A stretch of 64,000 nt of DNA. It comes from an uncultured Lachnospiraceae bacterium (GTDB lineage: Bacteria; Bacillota; Clostridia; Lachnospirales; Lachnospiraceae). Where the stretch lies: the NCBI GenBank assembly GCA_947053345.1, contig CAMRSM010000020.1, positions 1 to 64,000 on the forward strand, written 5' to 3'. The notes under the pieces were generated by a model. It was not told the DNA's origin. It did not search any database and worked only from the letters and a program-made list of their open reading frames with translations. The position numbers and the translations under genes are program-made. Below are positions 35,186 to 44,053 of the stretch, piece after piece. Each line of letters opens with the position of its first letter. Position 1 is the first letter of the stretch.

Positions 35186-36061
35186 CTATTCCCGTCCTTC
35201 TGTCATACGAATGCTTTCCTCCAATGTGCATTTCCTATACTCTACCCTATAATCGCTAAGACCCTTCCCGTACACAAAGTTCCCGAATGCCTTATCCACC
35301 GCCCCGTTTACATGCGAAAGCAGTTTTAACAGCCACGTACAGCCCGGCACAAGGAATACGTTTTTCCCGTGTGCTGCCGCGATCATCCGCACCAGCTCGC
35401 TCGTATTGGAGCACTCCTTATTGCATGGCCAGAAAATTCCGGCTTCCTCATTTTCAACCATCAGCCGCACAAACTCTACAAGATTCCCAACATAGAGCAT
35501 GGAGCGGCTGTTTTCCACCTTCGGGAATACCGGTATTTTCCCTGCAAGCTTTGCCAGCACAGGGTAATTTCCTTTGCTGCCCTTCCCATAAATCATTGGC
35601 GGGCGCAAAATTACCACCTTAAAAAGATTACTTTCCAATTTCCGGATCCCTTCCTCCGCCTTTTGCTTGCTGTCACCATAAAAGCTTGCGGGTCTTGGCA
35701 GGGTTTCCTTTGTGATGATCTTTTTCTTGCCTATGGGGGCACTATCACCATAAACGATAGCGGAACTCATAAAAATGAACTGCCCCACCCCTTGCACTTT
35801 CGCTTTATCTGCCAGGGCGATTGTCAGCTCCGTATTTATTTTATAATATAAATCCCTCTGCTTTGCCGATATTTTCCCTACATCTGCGTGTGCGATCCCT
35901 GCCACATGAAAGACGGAATTATACCCTGAAAAATCCATCTCCTTCCATGCACCGTCCCGCACACTCACGGTATCCACCTGATATTCCGGAAACCGTTCCA
36001 TGTAATCACGGAATGCATTTCCTATATAACTGTTTTTCCCTGTAATAAGTATCCGCTTCAT
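35186..36061 (-). CDS. NAD-dependent epimerase/dehydratase next to the priming transferase
   Basis: A 291-residue SDR with ILITGKNSYIGNAFRDYM, VFHVAGIAHADVGK, FMSSAIVYG and catalytic YGDSK. Proteins of this type often follow the PglC-like transferase in Firmicute loci and may form its sugar substrate, for instance a UDP-6-deoxy- or 4-epimerised HexNAc (inference). The start overlaps the transferase stop (ATGA). Confidence 0.8.
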   Translation of the reverse strand: MKRILITGKNSYIGNAFRDYMERFPEYQVDTVSVRDGAWKEMDFSGYNSVFHVAGIAHADVGKISAKQRDLYYKINTELTIALADKAKVQGVGQFIFMSSAIVYGDSAPIGKKKIITKETLPRPASFYGDSKQKAEEGIRKLESNLFKVVILRPPMIYGKGSKGNYPVLAKLAGKIPVFPKVENSRSMLYVGNLVEFVRLMVENEEAGIFWPCNKECSNTSELVRMIAAAHGKNVFLVPGCTWLLKLLSHVNGAVDKAFGNFVYGKGLSDYRVEYRKCTLEESIRMTEGRE

Positions 36062-36729
36062 TTCAAATCAACCTTTTTTGTTTTCCAGTCTGATGTTTTC
36101 CGAGTTTTTTGTCCCTGCCGGATTCCCTGCCGCCCCATCTTTCCCGTTCCGCCTTCCACCACACCATCATGCTTTAGTACCTTCCCGATCGTCCCAAAAA
36201 AGCACTGGCAATCCAACGGGAAGCTCATCCGTTTCACATACTCCCCATCCAGCCTTGCCTTTTCCGGGATTTCCAGCTCATCCCTCCCACGGATCTGTGC
36301 AAGGCCGCTCAAGCCCGGCTTGACATCGTTCGCACCGTATTTCTCCCGCTCTGCGATCAGGTCATACTGATTCCAGAGAGCCGGGCGCGGCCCGATCAGT
36401 GTCATGTCCCCCAAAAATATATTGAACAGCTGTGGAAGCTCATCCAAACTATATTTGCGCAGGAACGCACCAAATCCCAACAGGTACTGCTCCGGATTTT
36501 CCAGTTGGTGCGTTGGGATATCATGCGGTGTTGACATTTTCATGGAACGGAATTTCAGCAGCATGAAATGTTTTTTATGTATCCCGACCCGTTTCTGGCA
36601 AAACAGCGCTGGACCGGGATCCGAGATCTTTATCAACAGTGCAATAAGCAGCATCGGGAGGGAACCTATTATGATCCCCATCCCGGACAGTACAAGGTCA
36701 ATAATTCTTTTCCAAAAACGCTGATACAA
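36058..36729 (-). CDS. Undecaprenyl-phosphate phosphoglycosyl transferase (priming sugar transferase)
   Basis: A monotopic PglC/WcaJ-type enzyme of about 223 residues. It has a re-entrant membrane helix near the N-terminus (RIIDLVLSGMGIIIGSLPMLLIALLI), CQKRVGIHKKHF, KFRSMK, the Asp-Glu catalytic pair in SLDELPQLFNI, and LIGPRPAL with KPGLSGLAQI. It loads the first sugar-phosphate onto undecaprenyl phosphate. I chose the TTG at 36729 because GGGGG lies nine bases upstream and family members begin here; an ATG at 36774 is the alternative but has no proper ribosome site. It is the first biosynthetic gene of the 28-kb locus. Confidence 0.88.
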   Translation of the reverse strand: MYQRFWKRIIDLVLSGMGIIIGSLPMLLIALLIKISDPGPALFCQKRVGIHKKHFMLLKFRSMKMSTPHDIPTHQLENPEQYLLGFGAFLRKYSLDELPQLFNIFLGDMTLIGPRPALWNQYDLIAEREKYGANDVKPGLSGLAQIRGRDELEIPEKARLDGEYVKRMSFPLDCQCFFGTIGKVLKHDGVVEGGTGKMGRQGIRQGQKTRKTSDWKTKKVDLK

Positions 36730-36912
36730 AATTTTTATCCCCCGGCATTCATTTTTTTCTGACTTTTTATTCATCCCCTGAGATATAGCATTCAAAGTCT
36801 GTTTTTTGCCTTATCCGTAACATCCGAAGACGAAACCTTTTTCATCAACTGGTTTTCATGCGTTACCACCAGAGAAGTTTTCGCTTTTCTGCGAAATAGA
36901 AATCAAAAAGTA

Positions 36913-36941
36913 ATTATTCTTTTCTGTGCTTTTAACCTCAA
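36913..36941 (-). promoter_or_regulatory. Weak promoter candidate before the polysaccharide genes
   Basis: Minus-strand TTGAGG, 17-base spacer, AATAAT in the 389-base stretch between the helicase and the priming transferase. That stretch holds no gene I can support and no clear terminator, so the polysaccharide genes may be read both from here and from the helicase side. Confidence 0.3.
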
Positions 36942-37118
36942 AAAAGGCAGGCTCCGCCATTCCATCCGACCTGTAAAACACTGCACCTGCAATGCCCTGA
37001 TACAAATCACATGGATACTTTTCCTGCATGACCGACCTTAATCCAAATGCGGCAAAGCGACAATTTTTCTTAAGAATCTTCCTGATGATCCTTCCGATCT
37101 TACGGAGCTTATTTCTTT

Positions 37119-39659
37119 TTATCTTCTTGCCTGCAAGCTTTCGAAATGTTTCCCCTTTTTCGCGTTCCAAAGCATGCCGATCGCCTCCAGGCGGCGGATT
37201 TTCCCTTGCTCCAGTTTCTTCCCTGCATATCCTCCGTACGCGTACCGCTGGTTCGAGATCCATTTTCCAAGCCGGTAACCGTCCGCACAGACGTATACGT
37301 TTGGCACTTCCAGATTGCCCATCTGTCTTACATATTCCTTCGCATGTGCAAAGCCCACCTCCCAGGCATCGGATGATTCCCACACCATCCCGATCCCTTC
37401 AAGCAGATGCACCTGCCAGAGAGCCAACCGCCCATTCTTGCGGTTGGCTCGCTGGTGCTGCAGCCAGATGCCGAGGTTTTTCCCATTGTTTGTAGCGTAA
37501 TGCTTCGGAATACGAAGATTCCCGTGCCTGCGGTAAAATTCCTCCGCCTCCCCATACTGCTCCCGCCAGGAAAGCTCCGCCTGCGTCACACCCGGGACGA
37601 GCCCGATGGAAGCAAGCTTATCCTTTTGCCCCTGTGTCAGCCGCCTGCGGGAATCCTGCCCTGCCGGTACGCCAGGCGCTTCCTCCGGTTTCTTGTCTGC
37701 CGGTTTTGCGAAACGGCTCTCCTCTGTGGCTTCTATTTCTGCTTCCCATCTTACCTTTTGCTCACGCAGCCAGCGGTCAAGCCAGACACCGTCCGCCACA
37801 TAGTCCGCCGCCATCCGGAGGTTGCCGTGTTCCTCGTAATATTGCTTTGCGAGTTCAAACTTCTGCTCCCACGGATCGGCGTTTTCCCATACCATGCCAA
37901 TCTGTGAAAGACGCTGCATCCGCTGCACACGGACACCAAAGGCTCTGCCTTTGTCTTCTGCCGTTTTCGGCCGGGCGGCATCCTTTTCACATGTCTCCGG
38001 CTTCGCAAGCTGCCCGTACACCTCCCGCTGTCTGCGCAGCCAACGTCCTAATTTGCAGCCATTTTCCGTCATATAATCCGCCGGGACGGCGAGGCTGCCG
38101 TGCTCATGAAAGTATTTTTCCGCCTCAGAGAAATTCCGCTCCCACGCAGCCTCCTGTGTCCCTTTCCAGCGCATCCCGATTTTTTCCAATCTATGGATCT
38201 GCCCCGCCTCAAGACAGCCTGCCGTTTTTCCGTTATAGATCTTCCTCTGTGTTGTGACCCACGCACCGAGGGAGTAGCCATCCGGCGTGGTATAGGCGGC
38301 CGGGATTTCCAGATTTCCGTTTTCCTCGTAATATTCCTTTGCCATCGCGTACATCGCATCCCACGAGGCGGCGAGCGTTTCCGTCAACCGGGCAAACAGC
38401 CTGCGGCAGTCCGATACCTCATCCATGATCCGGAAATGCTCCGTAATGACCTTCTCTCCCATCCCTGCCCTTTGAAAGGCAAAGACGGCATCGCGCAGCT
38501 CCTGCTCCACCGCGCCGATGCTGCAGAGGTTTTCGATATTCATGACGATATCAAAAATAACCGGCGTTTTCGTCCCTCCTGCGGCGAGTGCCCTTCCGAT
38601 CTGCTGCTTGTAGATGGTCGGCGAAACGGTTGGGCGCAGCAGGATCACACCGGAAAGCCCGTCCACATGGATACCCTCGTTGAGCATGTCAATGCAGTAG
38701 AGCAGCTTTAAATGCGGGCTGTTATCCGCCTTGAAAGCCGCAAATTCCGATGAGGTTTCCGGGTCGTCCGAGTAGGCGGTGTAGATATGGGGCGCAGGGT
38801 CTACCTTCGCGAACCATTCCGGGGCAAGCTCACGCATTTGTAAGAGATGCCCGTAGCTTGCGCAGAAGACGATGTACCTGCCGTGCTCCGGCTGGTCTGC
38901 CGTATGTTTTCCTTCCCCGGCAGCTTTGATTTCATCCGCAGTGTTCGTACCGCCCCCTACCATATGCCGCGCAAAGACTTCCGCAAGCCCATCTGCCTTC
39001 TCAAGTGCCCGCCTAAGTGCCGCAAGCTCCCGCTCCGCTTTATCGCGCACTGCTTTGTTCCGCGCCTGCCTTACCCGCAGTTCATACCGTTTTAGTCCTT
39101 TCTGATATGCGTAAACCGAGAGTACGTATTTTGGTGCAGGCAATATCCCCTGCGCAACCGCCGCACCCAGCGTCAGCTCCGAGGCGATGTTCCCGCCAAA
39201 CAGCTCCCATGCCATGTCCCGCTGGTTGTCCAGATAGCGGATGTTCGTTGCGGAAAGCCCTAATACCTTTGCCTCCGGGTATCTTCCCCACAGCCGTTTT
39301 ACACCGCCGCCCCACAAGGCTGCGCCACAGCGGTGAAATTCATCGAGGATGATGTAATCCGGCCGGATCTTCTCCAGCTCATCTGCCGCCATACGCATCA
39401 GCCGTGCATAGGTGATAAATTCTATATTTTCCAACTTCCTGCCGCCTGCAGCCTCCCACTTCTCCAGCTGCGTTGTAAAAATGTATTCGGACGGTGAAAG
39501 CCAACAGATCTTACACGCGGTATGATCCGCGCAGAGCCGGAACGCAATAAAAGATTTCCCGGTGCCGGTTGGATGGATGACCGCCGCCCTGCCGGTTTCT
39601 TTCAGCATGGATACCGTCGCCTTGTAAGCTTTTTGGTTGTGTTCGAACAATATGCACAT
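37119..39659 (-). CDS. DEAH-type helicase with five helicase-associated repeats
   Basis: An 846-residue protein. The N-terminal superfamily 2 helicase part (about residues 1-400) has Walker A HPTGTGKSF, motif II IILDEFHRCG, motif III GLSATN and a motif VI region ending QQIGRAL. From about residue 430 to the end are five helicase-associated domains of roughly 60-80 residues, each with W.....A..YY.E.GNL.IP..Y and GxxLGxWLxxQR patterns ending in LExIGMxW. The chosen ATG follows AAGGAG; the longer frame reads through the inverted repeat. Function is unknown; it lies directly downstream of the candidate invertible promoter. Confidence 0.85.
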   Translation of the reverse strand: MCILFEHNQKAYKATVSMLKETGRAAVIHPTGTGKSFIAFRLCADHTACKICWLSPSEYIFTTQLEKWEAAGGRKLENIEFITYARLMRMAADELEKIRPDYIILDEFHRCGAALWGGGVKRLWGRYPEAKVLGLSATNIRYLDNQRDMAWELFGGNIASELTLGAAVAQGILPAPKYVLSVYAYQKGLKRYELRVRQARNKAVRDKAERELAALRRALEKADGLAEVFARHMVGGGTNTADEIKAAGEGKHTADQPEHGRYIVFCASYGHLLQMRELAPEWFAKVDPAPHIYTAYSDDPETSSEFAAFKADNSPHLKLLYCIDMLNEGIHVDGLSGVILLRPTVSPTIYKQQIGRALAAGGTKTPVIFDIVMNIENLCSIGAVEQELRDAVFAFQRAGMGEKVITEHFRIMDEVSDCRRLFARLTETLAASWDAMYAMAKEYYEENGNLEIPAAYTTPDGYSLGAWVTTQRKIYNGKTAGCLEAGQIHRLEKIGMRWKGTQEAAWERNFSEAEKYFHEHGSLAVPADYMTENGCKLGRWLRRQREVYGQLAKPETCEKDAARPKTAEDKGRAFGVRVQRMQRLSQIGMVWENADPWEQKFELAKQYYEEHGNLRMAADYVADGVWLDRWLREQKVRWEAEIEATEESRFAKPADKKPEEAPGVPAGQDSRRRLTQGQKDKLASIGLVPGVTQAELSWREQYGEAEEFYRRHGNLRIPKHYATNNGKNLGIWLQHQRANRKNGRLALWQVHLLEGIGMVWESSDAWEVGFAHAKEYVRQMGNLEVPNVYVCADGYRLGKWISNQRYAYGGYAGKKLEQGKIRRLEAIGMLWNAKKGKHFESLQARR

Positions 39660-39721
39660 GGCGGCTCCTTTCCCTGACACTCCCGGACACAAGCTTCTTT
39701 TTCGTAGAAGGAACAGCGGGT

Positions 39722-39750
39722 GTAATGAAGTATATTGATTCATTACACCC
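39722..39750 (+). repeat. Left 29-bp inverted repeat of the candidate invertible segment
   Basis: The 29 bases are the exact reverse complement of 40128-40156. The repeat is itself a dyad: extended to 39718 it has 12-bp arms GGGTGTAATGAA and TTCATTACACCC around a 9-base asymmetric centre GTATATTGA, the usual design of a tyrosine-recombinase crossover site. Confidence 0.9.
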
Positions 39751-40054
39751 ACACCGAAAAGCCTTAGAAATACTAAATTTTCTTCTTTTTTGTCCGGACT
39801 GCTTTGACTGCGAATGGACGCGGTCCTGCGAACGTTATACCTTGCCGGAATGCTTATGGAGCGCGGCTTTGAGCCGACACAGGCTGACTGAAATTTTGAC
39901 TGCGAATTTCGGATGACAATAAGCATAAATAAGATTTCGGGATTTCTTTATAATGTCGTTACTTTTTTTGCGGAGAATAAATACATATTAGATATGTTTG
40001 ATTTTTATTTATTTTTGATAAAAAAGATGGAAATAAAAAGTATTCTTAAATGGA

Positions 40055-40083
40055 TTGACAAGCACTTTGTCCGGTGGTACAAT
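40055..40083 (+). promoter_or_regulatory. Near-consensus sigma-A promoter inside the inverted-repeat segment
   Basis: TTGACA, 17-base spacer, TACAAT with an extended TGg element: the strongest promoter-like sequence I found in the window. In the orientation shown it transcribes rightwards into 0.4 kb without a plus-strand gene and meets a terminator at 40350. Confidence 0.8.
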
Positions 40084-40127
40084 AATTAGAAGTCAGAGTA
40101 CAGAACATTACACTTTTTACAAAATCC

Positions 40128-40156
40128 GGGTGTAATGAATCAATATACTTCATTAC
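40128..40156 (-). repeat. Right 29-bp inverted repeat of the candidate invertible segment
   Basis: Exact reverse complement of 39722-39750. An extra half-site CATTACAC lies about 15 bases inside it (around 40107). The outer flank CTTCTTCTA resembles the inverted outer left flank (TAGAAGGAA), giving a weak extension of the repeat. Confidence 0.9.
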
Positions 40157-40349
40157 CTTCTTCTAAAATTTCCCACAATCTCTTAGCTTACAGATTAAGT
40201 CTATTTGGTCAGGATTTAATAATACAGCGTACGGAAAAGATCCATCCTCCCTTTTCTTCGTCAATTTGAAAAATATTATTTCTATTTACAGGAAGAACGA
40301 CCAAAAACGGATTGAAAAAACAGCAGGATGAAATAAGTCCGCCCCGGCA

Positions 40350-40397
40350 AACAAAGCTCCGCCGGCCGCAACTGCATACGGTCGGCGGAGCTTTGTT
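40350..40397. terminator. Terminator between the switch and queA
   Basis: A 19-bp stem (AACAAAGCTCCGCCGGCCG with its partner, one G-U pair) and a 10-base loop. It would end queA transcripts (minus strand) and also stop the rightward transcript from the switch promoter. The rest of 40.16-40.49 kb shows nothing I can support. Confidence 0.75.
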
Positions 40398-40489
40398 ACA
40401 ATGGCCGGCTTTTTCATTTTTACTTTCTGCACATGAACTCTTTTCACTGATTTTTGCTCATCCCGATTTCACAAATGTAATATTTTGTG

Positions 40490-41662
40490 TCAAATGATAA
40501 GCATCGCATCCCCAAACGAGAAAAACCGGTACTCCTCCCGCACTGCCTCCTCATAGGCGGCAAGCACCTGCTCCCTTCCCGCCAGCGCCGAGACAAGCAT
40601 CAAAAGCGTGGATTCCGGCAGATGGAAATTCGTGATCAGGCAGTCGAGCGCCTTAAAGCGGTAGCCCGGATATATAAAGATTTCCGTATCCCCCTCGCCT
40701 GCACGCACCATACCGTCCTCGCCCGCCGCCGACTCAACGGTGCGGCAGCTTGTCGTACCCACACAAAATATCCTGCCCCCTGCGCGTTTTGCGGCGTTGA
40801 TCTTCTCTGCCTCCTGCGGCAGCACGCGGTAAAACTCCGAATGCATATGGTGGTCAAGGATATTCTCCTCCTTGACCGGACGGAACGTCCCAAGCCCGAC
40901 ATGGAGTGTCACATGCGCGATCGTCACCCCCATCGCCTCGATCTGCGAAAGCAGCTCCTGTGTAAAGTGCAGCCCCGCGGTTGGTGCCGCCGCGGAACCC
41001 TCATATTTTGCGTAAACCGTCTGATAACGGTTCTTGTCCGCGAGCCTGTGCGTGATATAGGGTGGCAGTGGCATCTGCCCGAGGGAATCAAGAATTTCCT
41101 CAAAAATCCCCTGATAGGAAAATTTTACCAATCGGTTGCCTTCCTCGACGATATCGAGCACTTCTGCCGTCAAAAGCCCTCCGCCAAAGGAAATTTTCGT
41201 GCCGGGCTTTGCCTTCTTTCCCGGACGCACCAGTGTTTCCCACACATCTTTTTCCCGCCGCTTTAAAAGCAGGAGCTCAATTTGTGCCCCGGATGCCCCC
41301 ACAGTTGTTTCCGCTTCCTGCCGCGACCCGCTGTCCCCTGTCTCCGACTGCACTGCACCGCTGCCCACGTCCGACGTTTCTGGCGGCACTGCACTGCTTC
41401 CTGTCCGCACCTGCACCGCCGCACCGCTTTTTGTCCCCGCCGGAACCCTGGTTCCGATCAGACGTGCCGGAATCACCTTCGTATCGTTGATCACAAGGCA
41501 ATCCCCCGCCCGCAGGTATTCCACAATGTCCTTAAATCCCCGGTGACGGTACTCCCCCGTCTTTTTATCCATCACCAAAAGCCTCGATGCCGACCGATCC
41601 TTAAGCGGATCCTGCGCGATCAGCCCCTGCGGCAATTCAAAATAGAAATCCTGTTTTTTCAT
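40490..41662 (-). CDS. queA: tRNA preQ1(34) S-adenosylmethionine ribosyltransferase-isomerase
   Basis: A 390-residue QueA, which builds the epoxycyclopentanediol of queuosine at tRNA position 34. Family motifs are [68 protein letters not shown] and [15 protein letters not shown]. An insertion of about 45 Ser/Gly/Thr/Glu-rich residues (around 78-125) interrupts the usual short turn before IELLLLKR, making it longer than the typical roughly 345 residues. The start is set by family alignment. The plus-strand neighbour region is empty. Confidence 0.93.
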   Translation of the reverse strand: MKKQDFYFELPQGLIAQDPLKDRSASRLLVMDKKTGEYRHRGFKDIVEYLRAGDCLVINDTKVIPARLIGTRVPAGTKSGAAVQVRTGSSAVPPETSDVGSGAVQSETGDSGSRQEAETTVGASGAQIELLLLKRREKDVWETLVRPGKKAKPGTKISFGGGLLTAEVLDIVEEGNRLVKFSYQGIFEEILDSLGQMPLPPYITHRLADKNRYQTVYAKYEGSAAAPTAGLHFTQELLSQIEAMGVTIAHVTLHVGLGTFRPVKEENILDHHMHSEFYRVLPQEAEKINAAKRAGGRIFCVGTTSCRTVESAAGEDGMVRAGEGDTEIFIYPGYRFKALDCLITNFHLPESTLLMLVSALAGREQVLAAYEEAVREEYRFFSFGDAMLII

Positions 41663-41717
41663 AACTCCTCGCATTCTGCCGCCACAGGCGGCCAACAATC
41701 AAAAGTCGGGCAGCCCC

Positions 41718-43415
41718 TCACGTTCCGATCTGCCCGACCACAGCCCCGCTGTAATAATATGAAATGATCTCACGGTAACCATACCCGGCTTTCGCCATCC
41801 CGTTTGCGCCGGACTGGCTCATACCGACCCCGTGCCCGTAGCCCATTCCGTAAAAATACCAGGTATCCGCATTTTTCGGCGCACTGCGCGGATAATTCAT
41901 CAGGTTGTCCGCCCCTGCCACAATATACTGTTCAAGCTGCCCGGAAAGCGCGCTTACCGCTCCGCCCGCAGAAACCGCGTAACATTCGCCAAGCCTTTTG
42001 TGCACGGTCTGACCTGCCCCGGAAACCGCCACGGCATCCGGCACATCCCCGCGCTTAACCACCTTAAATTTTGTGCTCGGAAGCGAGAGCACCTCCCGTA
42101 TCGTCCCCGCCTGTAAGATGGTGCTCCCGCTCCCGCCCTTCACCTTCAGCAGGTAGACCCTGCCACTCATCGTCATGACCTGAGGCGTTACCGAGTGCAC
42201 CGCCCCGATTGAGAGAGCGCGCGCGGAAAGCTTTGCCGCAAGCTCGTCATCCGTGTACGTGATGAGCCAGGGCTGTTTCTCCGGCTCCGTCTCGTACCGA
42301 TCCGGTACTGCCAGAAGATAGCCGGAATCCATCCCCCAGACTTCGCTGACATTTTCCGTGCTGCCCCCGCTCGTCGAAAAATAGTAGGCGGGAACCATTT
42401 TGCCGTTGTAATACACCGCTTCACCGCTCGTCTCGTCGACCGCCCGGTTCGTGCGCGCATGCTCCGCGCCGTAGCCGCGGTAGACCTGGCTGCTCGTCGT
42501 ATCCTCGAGATAATAAGCACGGCTGATATTGGAATCTGCCCGGTATCCCACCTTCATCAGCGCGAAACTGCGGGCACAGACTGCCTGCGCCTTGAGCGCC
42601 TCCATCTCATAGCCGGTCTGCATCTCGCACGGGACGACCCCATACAGATAAGAATCAATATTGATCACATTGACGGCAGTCACCGACGGTTTGCCGTAAC
42701 AGCCGATCTCCATGCGCCCGCGGTAGCTGCGGCTGCCAAGATTTACGGCCGCGACTCCTTTCGCATCCGTAGTAAGGGGCTTAAATTGCGGGTAAGCCCC
42801 CTTTTGTTGCCCGTCGATCAAGAACGAGTAACCATCTGCCTGCACCAAGACCCGGTGCCCGTTGTCGGCCATCAGCGCAGAGTAGCGGTAGCCGTAACGG
42901 TCTTTTATTTTCCCGTAAACCGCCTCGGCTCCCTCTTTTGTCGCGTTTCCGCCGACATAGACGCGCCAGTAATTGCGGTAGACCGCCACCGGCCACGCCT
43001 GCACATTCAAGTTGCGGATGACCGCCGCCACCCGCTCGGCATTTTCATAACTTGCATAGGTCTTTGCCAGCGAATAATAATATCCCGCAGCCGGGGTAAA
43101 AACAAAACCGGTGCGGCTTGACAGTTCCAGATCGACCTGATAGACATCGCCGATGCAGTAACCAAGGCCAAGCCTTGTGTTCTCTATTTTGATCTGCGGC
43201 TTCCCGCCGTAAAGTGCCGCGAGCCCGACCCGGATATCCGTCATCCCGGACGGCGCTCCTGCAACAGCCTCTTTTTTTGCTGCGGAAAAAAGAAGGAGCA
43301 GAATTATGCAGCAGATGGACAGGCGGCAAAATCCTGCACTTTCCTTTTTTTCATTCTTCCTGTTTTTCTTGGCGCACCCTGCCGTTTTATTTGAGAATCC
43401 CCCAAGAAGGCTCAT
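41718..43415 (-). CDS. SpoIID/LytB-domain protein
   Basis: A 565-residue protein with an N-terminal membrane/signal segment (ICCIILLLLFSAA, about residues 32-50). A SPOR-like repeat region (AERVAAVIRNLNVQAWPVAVYRNYWRVYVG) follows, and the SpoIID domain is in the C-terminal part: YLYGVVPCEMQTGYEMEALKAQAVCARSF, YFSTSGGSTENVSEVWG and GYGHGVGMSQSGANGMA. SpoIID is a lytic transglycosylase acting on denuded glycan strands in engulfment; LytB-type paralogues act in vegetative wall turnover, and the extra domain favours the latter. The start overlaps the signal peptidase gene by about 29 bases. Confidence 0.85.
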   Translation of the reverse strand: MSLLGGFSNKTAGCAKKNRKNEKKESAGFCRLSICCIILLLLFSAAKKEAVAGAPSGMTDIRVGLAALYGGKPQIKIENTRLGLGYCIGDVYQVDLELSSRTGFVFTPAAGYYYSLAKTYASYENAERVAAVIRNLNVQAWPVAVYRNYWRVYVGGNATKEGAEAVYGKIKDRYGYRYSALMADNGHRVLVQADGYSFLIDGQQKGAYPQFKPLTTDAKGVAAVNLGSRSYRGRMEIGCYGKPSVTAVNVINIDSYLYGVVPCEMQTGYEMEALKAQAVCARSFALMKVGYRADSNISRAYYLEDTTSSQVYRGYGAEHARTNRAVDETSGEAVYYNGKMVPAYYFSTSGGSTENVSEVWGMDSGYLLAVPDRYETEPEKQPWLITYTDDELAAKLSARALSIGAVHSVTPQVMTMSGRVYLLKVKGGSGSTILQAGTIREVLSLPSTKFKVVKRGDVPDAVAVSGAGQTVHKRLGECYAVSAGGAVSALSGQLEQYIVAGADNLMNYPRSAPKNADTWYFYGMGYGHGVGMSQSGANGMAKAGYGYREIISYYYSGAVVGQIGT

Positions 43416-43992
43416 AACGCAACCACGCCTTTCCAAGTATCTTATCCTTTTCTACATAATGGTTCGTCCAGTAGCGGGAATCCCACGAATGGTTGCGGTT
43501 ATCCCCCATCATAAAATAATGCCCCTCCGGCACGGTAAACGGCCCAAAACTCCCCTCCATCGGCTCGTTGATATAGTCCTCCTCGTACACCGCGCCGTCG
43601 ATATAAAGCACGCCGTCCACGATCTCCAGCGTTTCGCCCGGCAGTCCGATGATGCGCTTTATGTAAGTCTCCTTCTCGTTGTCCGGATACGGGAAAATAA
43701 CAATATCACCGCGCTTTGGATCCGAAAAAAGATACGCCAGGCGGTTGCCGATCAGGCGGTCGTCAATCTGTATCGTCGAGATCATGGAACCCGTCGGCAC
43801 TTCCGCCTTGATGATCACGTAATGCGTGATCACAAATGCAAGGACAAAGGCACAGACAACCACCATCACCCAGCTGAACAGCTCCTTAAAAACGCTCTTT
43901 GCCCTGCGCACCGGGGCATCCCTTTCCTCCGGCTGTATCGGTTCACCCTCCGGCTCCTCACGGTACTCTTCCTTTTCCTTCTGCTCTTCCAT
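43387..43992 (-). CDS. lepB: Signal peptidase I (copy 1)
   Basis: A 201-residue type I signal peptidase with a charged N-terminus, one membrane helix (FSWVMVVVCAFVLAFVITHYVI), the catalytic Ser in VPTGSMISTI, box C DRLIGNRLAY, the catalytic Lys in TYIKRIIGLPGE and box E GHYFMMGDNRNHSWDSR. It cleaves secretory signal peptides on the outer membrane face. It follows a near-identical paralogue in tandem. The start is chosen by AAGGGGAAG. Confidence 0.93.
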   Translation of the reverse strand: MEEQKEKEEYREEPEGEPIQPEERDAPVRRAKSVFKELFSWVMVVVCAFVLAFVITHYVIIKAEVPTGSMISTIQIDDRLIGNRLAYLFSDPKRGDIVIFPYPDNEKETYIKRIIGLPGETLEIVDGVLYIDGAVYEEDYINEPMEGSFGPFTVPEGHYFMMGDNRNHSWDSRYWTNHYVEKDKILGKAWLRYEPSWGILK

Positions 43993-44053
43993 CTTGCTTC
44001 CCCTTTCCCGCATCCCATACCGGGATACCGTATGCGGCATGATCATTTTGCCT

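Larger units (their letters stand above)
39722..40156. other. Candidate invertible promoter segment (OFF orientation)
   Basis: A 377-base gene-free core is bounded by perfect 29-bp inverted repeats whose 9-base centres point in opposite directions, so recombination between them would invert the core. The core carries a near-consensus promoter facing right, away from the helicase and the polysaccharide operon. After inversion that promoter would face left, with its start site about 130 bases before the helicase ATG. No convincing left-facing promoter is present in the current orientation. No recombinase gene is visible in the window, so it would have to act from elsewhere. An inactive MITE-like element is the main alternative. 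Confidence 0.65.

Noticed and set aside
36856..37383. A 175-codon minus-strand frame after the helicase
   Set aside because: Its first two thirds are a shifted-frame shadow of the helicase repeats, it has no ribosome site or recognisable motif, and the composition looks non-coding.
39725..39916. A 63-codon plus-strand frame starting inside the left inverted repeat
   Set aside because: No ribosome site and no similarity to known leader peptides; it would be split by inversion of the segment.
39722..40156. Simple MITE or IS remnant
   Set aside because: Not excluded, but no transposase fragment or target-site duplication is evident, while the repeats' recombination-site structure and the enclosed strong promoter fit a switch better.
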